A stretch of DNA of 64,000 bases, from assembly GCF_008180155.1 (NCBI RefSeq), contig NZ_VSZS01000064.1:124001-188000 (forward strand), read 5' to 3'. Numbering within the stretch: the first letter of the stretch is position 1; every line of letters starts with the position of its first letter. The position numbers and the translations under genes are program-made. The stretch comes from Neoaquamicrobium microcysteis (GTDB lineage Bacteria > Pseudomonadota > Alphaproteobacteria > Rhizobiales > Rhizobiaceae). This document shows positions 57,853 through 64,000 of this stretch, in pieces. Below the pieces are notes generated by a model that was not told the origin of the DNA, did not search any database, and worked only from the letters and a program-made list of their open reading frames with translations.

Positions 57853-58065
57853 CGCGGACTGGCTTTCCTATATCTTTGCGGAGGGAACCTCTGCCACGCC
57901 GGAAGCTTTTCTTGAAGCCGGCTGCGCTGTCGTGCACGAGTTTGTGCCGACCCGCGTGATTCTTTTCCGGTCCTGTGTTAAAGACGGTCGCGAAATGCGA
58001 CCGCTTGAGGCGTTTCGCGCTGCGTTACACACATTTCACATCAACGATTCGAGGAGTTTACGACC

Positions 58066-58602
58066 ATTCGCAGACCATTCAAAGCTACGGCGCCCGTCAA
58101 GGAGGGCCCGCGCTCCAATCTTGAGATTCGCGTCCCCCAGGTTCAGCTGATCGACGCTGAAGGCCAGAATCGTGGCATCGTTTCGATCAACGACGCGCTG
58201 CTTATGGCTGAAGATGCCGGTATGGATCTGGTCGAGATCGTGCCCCACGCACAGCCGCCAGTCTGCAAGATCACCGATCTTGGCAAGATGAAGTATCAGA
58301 GCCAGAAGAAGGCCGCCGAGGCGCGCAAGCGCCAGAAGACCATCGAGATCAAGGAGATCAAGATGCGTCCGAACATCGACACCCACGACTATGAGACGAA
58401 GATGAAGGCCGTGCGCCGCTTCTTCGACGAAGGCGACAAGGTCAAGCTGACCCTGCGCTTCCGTGGCCGCGAGATGGCGCATCTGGAGCTCGGCATGCAG
58501 CTTCTCAACAAGGTCAAGGAAGACGTCGGCGAGATCGCCAAGGTCGAGGCCGAGCCCAAGCTCGAAGGCCGTCAGATGATGATGGTCCTCGCCCCGAAAT
58601 AG
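58066..58602 (+). CDS. infC: Translation initiation factor IF-3, beginning at an ATT codon
   Basis: IF-3 binds the 30S subunit and checks start codon and initiator tRNA. The 178-residue product begins [18 protein letters not shown] at ATT 58066 with GAGGAG at 58051-58056. No ATG, GTG or TTG lies between the upstream in-frame stop (58006) and 58204, which would remove 46 conserved residues. ATT is the known E. coli infC start and underlies autoregulation. The C-domain shows [16 protein letters not shown] and the MMVLAPK end. Confidence 0.94.
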   Translation: MRRPFKATAPVKEGPRSNLEIRVPQVQLIDAEGQNRGIVSINDALLMAEDAGMDLVEIVPHAQPPVCKITDLGKMKYQSQKKAAEARKRQKTIEIKEIKMRPNIDTHDYETKMKAVRRFFDEGDKVKLTLRFRGREMAHLELGMQLLNKVKEDVGEIAKVEAEPKLEGRQMMMVLAPK

Positions 58603-58616
58603 TCATGTTTCCAGAT

Positions 58617-58645
58617 GAGCGTCGCCTTGATCGTGGGCGACGCTC
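58617..58645 (+). terminator. Stem-loop between infC and the next gene
   Basis: A perfect 10-bp stem GAGCGTCGCC...GGCGACGCTC with a 9-nt loop, no T-run. It could stabilise the infC end, attenuate or simply mark the intergenic gap. Confidence 0.5.
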
Positions 58646-58655
58646 TGGTGGAACC

Positions 58656-59276
58656 GTGAACCCTGAAAATCCGAAGACCTTGTCGCGCTTCCAGACGGTG
58701 CGGAAGCAGGTGCTTGCGCTCCTCATCGTGCTGGCCTTCGCCGTTCTCGTCTTCGGCGGCTCGGCGCACGACGAACTCACGCACGAGCACATCGAGACGC
58801 TGGGGCTGGCGCTCATCATGGTCGGCATCGGCGGCAGGCTCTGGGCCACGCTCTACATCGGCGGGCGCAAGTCCGCAGAGGTGGTGTCCACCGGCCCCTA
58901 TTCGATCACCCGCAATCCGCTTTACCTGTTTTCGACCATCGCGGCCGCAGGCGTCGGCGCGCAGACCGGCAGCTACGTCATCACCGTCGTGTTCATGGTG
59001 CTGTGCGCGGCCGCCTTCCATCTCGTCGCGCTGCGGGAGGAACGCTACCTCTCCGCGACGCTGGGGGATGAATACCGCGCCTATCTCCACCGGGTCCCGC
59101 GTTTCCTTCCCAACCCGCTGCTTTACCGCGACGATCCGGAAGTGACGTTCCAGACCGGCCGCCTGCGCGCGACGCTGCTCGACGGTCTGGTGTTTCTTGC
59201 CGCCATCCCGGTGCTCGAGGCGATGGAAACCGCGCAGGAGATGGGTTGGGTTCCGGTTCTTTTCGCGTTTCACTGA
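58656..59276 (+). CDS. Isoprenylcysteine/phospholipid methyltransferase-like membrane protein
   Basis: The 206-residue protein has about four to five membrane segments and the ICMT/PEMT signature: YIGGRKSAEVVSTGPYSITR, NPLYLF, and a late EERYLSATLGDEYRAY-type stretch for SAM. The substrate is unknown. I place the start at GTG 58656, after the stem-loop; ATG 58605 opens the same frame, but those 17 codons have poor third-position GC. It sits between infC and rpmI, which are normally adjacent. Confidence 0.82.
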   Translation: MNPENPKTLSRFQTVRKQVLALLIVLAFAVLVFGGSAHDELTHEHIETLGLALIMVGIGGRLWATLYIGGRKSAEVVSTGPYSITRNPLYLFSTIAAAGVGAQTGSYVITVVFMVLCAAAFHLVALREERYLSATLGDEYRAYLHRVPRFLPNPLLYRDDPEVTFQTGRLRATLLDGLVFLAAIPVLEAMETAQEMGWVPVLFAFH

Positions 59277-59432
59277 ACCCTGTTGCGCTTTTCCGGACTC
59301 ACCGGTATATAGCGCGCGTTCAAAAGAGCCGCCCGGCAGGGCATGCCGTGGCGGTTTCTTATGCTTTTCAGGCTCTGGTCGGCCTGAAGCACATTCGCCC
59401 CGACAAGCGGGGCGCACAGAAAGGAAAGCAAA
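59277..59432 (+). promoter_or_regulatory. rpmI-rplT leader with two stem-loops
   Basis: This 156-bp leader contains TTCAGGC...GCCTGAA at 59367-59388 and CGCCCC...GGGGCG at 59396-59413, the second just before the ribosome-binding site GAAAGGAA. Such paired stems suit a ribosomal-protein autoregulatory leader (L20 in other bacteria), inferred. Confidence 0.45.
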
Positions 59433-59642
59433 ATGCCCAAGATGAAGACCAAGTCGGCCGCCAAGAAGCGGTTCAAGATCACCGGCACGGGCAAGGTGAA
59501 AGCCGCCGCCGCCGGTAAGCGCCACGGCATGATCAAGCGCTCCAACAAGTTCATTCGCGACGCTCGCGGCATGATGGTTCTCGCCGAACCCGATGCCAAG
59601 AAGGTCATCAAGAATTTCCTGCCTAACGGCGGCGGCCTCTGA
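59433..59642 (+). CDS. rpmI: 50S ribosomal protein L35
   Basis: L35 is a small 50S protein. The 69-residue product begins [20 protein letters not shown] and has [12 protein letters not shown], fully typical. GAAAGGAA precedes ATG 59433. rplT follows after 36 bp. Confidence 0.98.
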   Translation: MPKMKTKSAAKKRFKITGTGKVKAAAAGKRHGMIKRSNKFIRDARGMMVLAEPDAKKVIKNFLPNGGGL

Positions 59643-59678
59643 GCCGGTTGGAACCAGAGTTTTTAAGGAGATCATGAC

Positions 59679-60080
59679 ATGGCACGCGTAAAGAGAGGCG
59701 TTACCGCCCACGCAAAGCACAAGAAGGTTCTGGCCAAGGCCAAGGGTTTCTACGGCCGCCGCAAGAACACTATCCGCATCGCCAAGCAGGCGGTCGAGAA
59801 GTCGCTGCAGTACGCCTACCGCGACCGCAAGAACCGCAAGCGCAATTTCCGCACTCTGTGGATCCAGCGCATCAACGCCGCGGTTCGCGAGCACGGCCTC
59901 ACCTATGGCCGATTCATCGACGGCCTCAACAAGGCTGGCATCGAGATCGACCGCAAGGTTCTGTCCGACATGGCCATCCACGAGCCGCAGGCATTCGTGG
60001 CCCTCGTCGCCAAGTCGAAGACCGCGCTCGAATACCTCAAGGACACCACCCCGAACGCTTTTGAAAGCGCTGTCGCCTAA
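59679..60080 (+). CDS. rplT: 50S ribosomal protein L20
   Basis: L20 helps early 50S assembly and, in other bacteria, represses its own operon. The 133-residue protein has [40 protein letters not shown] and the [17 protein letters not shown] block, with a short C-terminal extension usual in alphaproteobacteria. The TAAGGAG site precedes ATG 59679. A strong terminator follows at 60121-60153. Confidence 0.98.
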   Translation: MARVKRGVTAHAKHKKVLAKAKGFYGRRKNTIRIAKQAVEKSLQYAYRDRKNRKRNFRTLWIQRINAAVREHGLTYGRFIDGLNKAGIEIDRKVLSDMAIHEPQAFVALVAKSKTALEYLKDTTPNAFESAVA

Positions 60081-60120
60081 GGCCGCCGCGTTTCCCAAGC
60101 ACTCGGAAATCTGATTTGGG

Positions 60121-60156
60121 AAACCCGCGCCGGCTGGGCTGGCGCGGGTTTTTCTT
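60121..60156 (+). terminator. rplT terminator
   Basis: A 10-bp stem AACCCGCGCC...GGCGCGGGTT (60122-60150) followed by TTTCTTT. Confidence 0.9.
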
Positions 60157-60193
60157 TGAGCCGATGCTCTTCAAAGGGCCATTCAGCAACCGC

Positions 60194-60207
60194 GTTTCAC
60201 GTGAATC
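60194..60207. other. parS-like site upstream of pheS
   Basis: GTTTCACGTGAATC matches the parS core at 13 of 14 positions (same variant as the site at 1183), about 54 kb to the right of the predicted origin. Confidence 0.5.
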
Positions 60208-60232
60208 TGACCGCAGGAAGTGACCGCAAGAC

Positions 60233-61330
60233 ATGAGCGCAGCACAAGCCGAACTGGAACAACTCGAAGCATCGCTGCTGTCCGACATCGCTTCGGCCGG
60301 CGACGAGCAGGCGATCGAGGCCGTGCGCGTCGCGGCTTTGGGCAAGAAGGGCTCGGTCTCCGAAAAGCTCAAGACCCTGGGCGCGATGAGCGCGGAGGAA
60401 CGCCAGGTCATGGGCCCGGCCATCAACGGGCTGAAGGATCGCGTCGCCGCCGCACTGGCAGAACGCAAGACCGCGCTGCGCGATGCCGCCATCGAGGCGC
60501 GGCTGGCTTCCGAGAAGCTGGACGTGACCCTGCCCGTGCGCCAGAGCCCGGCCGAGCGCGGCCGCATCCACCCCATCAGCCAGGTGATCGACGAGATCGC
60601 GGCCATCTTCGGCGATCTCGGCTTCGCCATCGCCGAGGGGCCGGATGTCGAGACCGACCACTACAATTTCACCGCGCTGAACTTCCCCGAAGGCCACCCG
60701 GCGCGCGAGATGCACGACACCTTCTTCTTCCAGCCGGACGACAACGGCGAGCGCAGGCTTTTGCGCACGCACACCTCGCCCGTGCAGATACGCACCATGG
60801 AAGCGCAGAAGCCGCCGATCCGCATCGTCATCCCCGGCAAGACCTACCGGCAGGATTCAGACGCGACGCACTCGCCGATGTTCCACCAGCTCGAAGGGCT
60901 GGTCATCGACAGGACGGCCAACGTCGCCAACATGAAGTGGGTGCTCAGCGAGTTCTGCAAGGCCTTCTTCGAGGTGCCGAGCGTCAACATGCGCTTTCGC
61001 CCGTCCTTCTTCCCGTTCACCGAGCCGTCGCTGGAAGTCGACATCCAGTGCGACCGCTCGCGGCCGGGCGAGGTGCGCTTCGGCGAGGGCAACGACTGGA
61101 TGGAGATCCTCGGCTGCGGCATGGTGCATCCCAACGTGCTGCGCCATGGCGGGCTCGATCCCGACGAGTATCAGGGTTTCGCCTGGGGCATGGGCATCGA
61201 CCGCATCGCCATGCTGAAATACGGCATGCCCGACCTGCGCGCCTTCTTCGACGCCGACGTCCGCTGGCTCCAGCACTACGGCTTCCGCCCGCTCGACCTG
61301 CCGACGCTGTTCGGAGGGCTCAGCCAGTGA
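60233..61330 (+). CDS. pheS: Phenylalanyl-tRNA synthetase alpha subunit
   Basis: PheS carries the class II catalytic core and pairs with PheT as an alpha2-beta2 enzyme. The 365-residue protein has the N-terminal coiled arm and motifs [39 protein letters not shown] and the GWGMGIDR-like [13 protein letters not shown] motif 3. ATG 60233 is the start. Its stop overlaps the GTG start of the GFA gene by 4 nt, so pheT is separated from it by that insert. Confidence 0.97.
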   Translation: MSAAQAELEQLEASLLSDIASAGDEQAIEAVRVAALGKKGSVSEKLKTLGAMSAEERQVMGPAINGLKDRVAAALAERKTALRDAAIEARLASEKLDVTLPVRQSPAERGRIHPISQVIDEIAAIFGDLGFAIAEGPDVETDHYNFTALNFPEGHPAREMHDTFFFQPDDNGERRLLRTHTSPVQIRTMEAQKPPIRIVIPGKTYRQDSDATHSPMFHQLEGLVIDRTANVANMKWVLSEFCKAFFEVPSVNMRFRPSFFPFTEPSLEVDIQCDRSRPGEVRFGEGNDWMEILGCGMVHPNVLRHGGLDPDEYQGFAWGMGIDRIAMLKYGMPDLRAFFDADVRWLQHYGFRPLDLPTLFGGLSQ

Positions 61331-61728
61331 CGAAGCTGCACGCCGGCGCATGCCGCTGCGGGCTGATCTCGGTCGAGATCGGGTCGGAGCCGCTGCTGCG
61401 CTCCTACTGTCACTGCCGCGACTGCCGCAAGCAGACCGGTGCGCCGGTCATGGCCTTCGTCGCCTTCCGCGACGAGGCGGTCGAATGGTTCGGCACGCCC
61501 AAGACCTTCCGCTCTGCGGGCGTGGAGCGGTCGTTCTGCGAGCATTGCGGCAGCCAGATCGGCTATCGCGACGACCAGCTGCCGGGCGAGATCTATTTCA
61601 CGCTCGGCTTCATGGACGACCCCGAGCGCTATCCGCCGATGTGGCACGCCTTCGAGCAACGCCGCCTGCCATTCCTGCACATTCAAGACGACCTGCCGCG
61701 CTATGACGGCTTCTCCGTAGAGCGATAG
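61327..61728 (+). CDS. GFA family (glutathione-dependent formaldehyde-activating) zinc protein
   Basis: The 133-residue protein has the GFA zinc-binding cysteines: [24 protein letters not shown] and [12 protein letters not shown]. The fold binds zinc; some members condense formaldehyde with glutathione, but most have unknown roles. It begins at GTG 61327, overlapping the pheS stop by 4 nt, and lies 20 bp before pheT, between two subunits of one enzyme. Neither neighbour suggests a formaldehyde function. Confidence 0.9.
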   Translation: MTKLHAGACRCGLISVEIGSEPLLRSYCHCRDCRKQTGAPVMAFVAFRDEAVEWFGTPKTFRSAGVERSFCEHCGSQIGYRDDQLPGEIYFTLGFMDDPERYPPMWHAFEQRRLPFLHIQDDLPRYDGFSVER

Positions 61729-61748
61729 ATCGAGCCGAGGACACAGAC

Positions 61749-64000
61749 ATGAAATTCACCCTTTCCTGGCTGAAGGACCATCTGGAGACCGACGCCTCGC
61801 TGGACGAGATCGTCGAAAAGCTGACCATGATCGGCCTGGAGGTCGAGAGCGTCGACGACAAGGCTGCACTCCGGCCCTTCGTCATAGCCAAGGTGCTGAC
61901 GGCCGAAAAGCACCCCGACGCCGACAAGCTGCGCGTGCTGACGGTCGATACCGGCTCCGGTGATCCGATCCAGGTGGTCTGTGGCGCGCCCAATGCGCGC
62001 GCGGGCCTCGTCGGCGCGTTCGCGGCTCCCGGCACATACGTTCCGGGCATCGACGTGACGCTGTCGGTCGGCAACATCCGCGGCGTCGAAAGCCGCGGCA
62101 TGATGTGTTCGGAGCGCGAGCTCGAGCTTTCCGACGAGCATGACGGCATCATCGACCTGCCCGCCGATGCGCCGGTCGGCACGCCCTACGCGACATGGGC
62201 CAAGCTCGACGATCCCGTCATCGAGATCAACCTCACGCCCAACCGCCCCGACGCCACCAGCGTCCACGGCATCGCGCGCGATCTGGCCGCTGCCGGCCTC
62301 GGCACGCTGAAGACCGCCCCGGTCGAGCCCGTCAAGGGCGACGGCGCATGCCCGGTCAAGGTCACCATCGAGGCACCCGATCTGTGCCCCGGCTTCGCGC
62401 TGCGTCTGGTGAGGGGCGTCACCAACGGGCCGTCGCCCAAGTGGATGCAGCAGCGGCTGATCGCCATCGGCCTGCGCCCCATCAACGCGCTGGTCGACAT
62501 CACCAACTACGTCACCTTCGACCGTGGCCGCCCGCTGCACGTCTTCGACGCGGCGAAGGTCGCGGGCGACCTCGTGGTGCGCCGCGCAAACGACGGCGAG
62601 ACGGTGCTGGGCCTCGACCAGCGCGAATACACGCTGACGCCGGAGATGTGCGTCATCGCGGATCGTAACGGCGTCGAATCGATCGCCGGTATCATGGGTG
62701 GCGAGCATTCGGGCTGCGACGAGACCACCACCGACGTGCTGATCGAATCGGCGCTGTGGGACCCCATCACCACGGCGCGCACCGGCCGCACGCTGGGCAT
62801 CATCACCGATGCCCGCTACCGTTTCGAGCGCGGCGTCGATCCCGAATTCATGGTGCCCGGTCTCGAGCTCGCAACCCGGCTCGTGACGGAGTTGTGCGGC
62901 GGCACGCCCAGCGAGGCGGAAGTGGTCGGCTATGCGGGCCACACGCCGAAAATCGTGTCGTTCCCCTTCTCGGAGGTCAGGCGCCTCACCGGCATCGACG
63001 TGCCGGCCGACGAAAGCCGTTCGATCCTGACGCGCCTCGGCTTCACGGTGTCGGGTGCGGTCGAGATGAAGGTCTCGGCTCCCGGCGGCCTCGCCGAGCT
63101 CATGCCGTCCAGCGGCGTGCATGCGGTGCCGGCGGGCGACCGTGTGGATGTCGCCGTGCCGTCATGGCGCCCCGATGTCGAGGGCAAGGCCGATCTGGTG
63201 GAGGAGGTGATGCGCATTCACGGCGTCGACAACATCGCGCCGCAGCCGCTCGCCTCGCACGACGCCGTCAACGGCCGCATCCTCACCACGCTGCAGATAC
63301 GCACCCGCAACGCCCGGCGCGCTCTGGCCGTGCGCGGCATGATGGAGGCCGTCACATGGTCGTTCATCCCGGCGAAGCATGCCGAGCTGTTCGGCGGCGG
63401 GCAAAGGACGCTCAAGCTCGCCAACCCCATCGCCGCAGACATGTCCGACATGCGGCCTTCGCTGCTGCCTGGTCTGCTTGCCGCGGCCCAGCGTAATGCA
63501 GATCGCGGCTTCGCCGACGTGGCGCTGTTCGAGGTTTCGGGCACCTATGAGGGCGACCGGCCGGAACAGCAGCGCCGGGTGGCCGGTGGCGTGCGTCGTG
63601 GCACCGCCCGCCTTGACGGGCAAGGCCGCGACTGGGCGGGCAACGCCGCCCCCGTCGGCGTGTTCGACGCCAAGGCGGACGCGTTCGCCGCTCTCGAGGC
63701 GGCCGGCGCGCCGGTGGACAAGCTTCAGGTCGAGGCCGGCGGTCCCGGCTGGTACCACCCCGGCCGTTCGGGCACGATCAAGCTCGGTCCGAAGGTCGTG
63801 CTCGGCACCTTCGGCGAGTTCCACCCAAGGACGCTGGAGGCGCTCGACGTGTCCGGCCCGCTCTGCGGCTTTGAAGTGTTCATCGACGCGGTCCCGGAAT
63901 CCAAGGCCAAGCCGACCCGCACCAAGCCCCGGCTCGACCTGTCGCCGTTCCAGGCGGTGCGGCGTGACTTCGCCTTCGTGGTCGACAAGGCGGTGGAGGC
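61749..64000 (+). CDS. pheT: Phenylalanyl-tRNA synthetase beta subunit, 3'-truncated by the window edge
   Basis: PheT is the large editing subunit of phenylalanyl-tRNA synthetase. The visible 750 residues start [16 protein letters not shown] at ATG 61749 and contain the tRNA-binding EMAP-like domain (about residues 40-150, [16 protein letters not shown]), the B3/B4 editing region ([20 protein letters not shown]), the B5 helix-turn-helix part and the catalytic-like core. Roughly 50 residues, including the end of the anticodon-binding FDX-ACB domain, lie beyond the window. No frameshift is visible. Confidence 0.96.
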   Translation, partial: MKFTLSWLKDHLETDASLDEIVEKLTMIGLEVESVDDKAALRPFVIAKVLTAEKHPDADKLRVLTVDTGSGDPIQVVCGAPNARAGLVGAFAAPGTYVPGIDVTLSVGNIRGVESRGMMCSERELELSDEHDGIIDLPADAPVGTPYATWAKLDDPVIEINLTPNRPDATSVHGIARDLAAAGLGTLKTAPVEPVKGDGACPVKVTIEAPDLCPGFALRLVRGVTNGPSPKWMQQRLIAIGLRPINALVDITNYVTFDRGRPLHVFDAAKVAGDLVVRRANDGETVLGLDQREYTLTPEMCVIADRNGVESIAGIMGGEHSGCDETTTDVLIESALWDPITTARTGRTLGIITDARYRFERGVDPEFMVPGLELATRLVTELCGGTPSEAEVVGYAGHTPKIVSFPFSEVRRLTGIDVPADESRSILTRLGFTVSGAVEMKVSAPGGLAELMPSSGVHAVPAGDRVDVAVPSWRPDVEGKADLVEEVMRIHGVDNIAPQPLASHDAVNGRILTTLQIRTRNARRALAVRGMMEAVTWSFIPAKHAELFGGGQRTLKLANPIAADMSDMRPSLLPGLLAAAQRNADRGFADVALFEVSGTYEGDRPEQQRRVAGGVRRGTARLDGQGRDWAGNAAPVGVFDAKADAFAALEAAGAPVDKLQVEAGGPGWYHPGRSGTIKLGPKVVLGTFGEFHPRTLEALDVSGPLCGFEVFIDAVPESKAKPTRTKPRLDLSPFQAVRRDFAFVVDKAVE

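Noticed and set aside
58605-58655. Earlier ATG start for the methyltransferase-like gene
   Set aside because: These 17 codons have low third-position GC and contain the perfect stem-loop, so they are more likely non-coding; not fully excluded.

Overview
The window is about 64 kb of GC-rich chromosomal DNA, densely coding on both strands, from an alphaproteobacterium of the order Hyphomicrobiales (Rhizobiales). A Mesorhizobium/Phyllobacteriaceae-like organism fits best. The evidence is gene content and order: rho-mnmE-mnmG at the left end, hemE facing a kinase-pyrophosphorylase gene across the origin, the secB/Tim44/mltA/smr block, hslVU with an acetyltransferase gene between them, hisB-H-A-F-E, pckA-chvI-chvG-hprK-EIIA-HPr-ahcY, and trpFBA-accD-folC. 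Family assignment rests on protein-level recognition and is not proven here.

Layout. (1) 1-6 kb, minus strand: partial mnmG, mnmE, rho, hemJ, hemE, with three parS-type palindromes between mnmG and mnmE. (2) 5963-6364: the probable chromosomal origin, with DnaA boxes, a dense GANTC cluster and a CtrA-like half-site pair. (3) 6.4-10 kb, plus: ppsR, maf, aroE, coaE, dnaQ. (4) 10-18 kb: secB and fxsA on minus; Tim44-like, mltA, smr, an XRE regulator and a DoxX-like gene on plus; DUF1402, hslU, GNAT and hslV on minus. (5) 18.2-23.1 kb, plus: the his cluster ending in coaA. (6) 23.1-28.3 kb, minus: PAP2-family membrane protein, alkB, LysM/BON protein, arfB, chemoreceptor. (7) 28.6-36 kb: pckA divergent from chvI-chvG, then a regulatory PTS (hprK, EIIA, HPr) and ahcY. 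(8) 36.2-48.1 kb, plus: divL, a tsaE-kinase fusion, a MurU-like nucleotidyltransferase, addB, addA, trxA, mostly with 3-4 nt junctions. (9) 48.3-54.1 kb, minus: trpF, trpB, trpA, accD, folC and a membrane protein. (10) 54.2-57.9 kb: a small hypothetical, YgjP-like metalloprotease, DUF2852, BenE transporter, alpha/beta hydrolase. (11) 58-64 kb, plus: infC (ATT start), a methyltransferase-like membrane protein, rpmI, rplT, pheS, a GFA-type protein and partial pheT.

The genes are almost all housekeeping: origin function and segregation, tRNA modification, heme, CoA, histidine and tryptophan synthesis, translation, protein quality control and recombination repair, plus two regulatory modules (ChvGI with the PTS; DivL for cell-cycle control). 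I saw no insertion sequence, prophage, CRISPR array, tRNA or rRNA gene.

The most notable points are the origin architecture, additional parS-like sites spread to both sides of it, a tyrosine replacing the phospho-acceptor histidine in the DivL-type kinase, the TsaE-kinase fusion beside a MurU-like gene, an AccD with no cysteine, and unusual genes inserted into hslVU, his, infC-rpmI and pheST.
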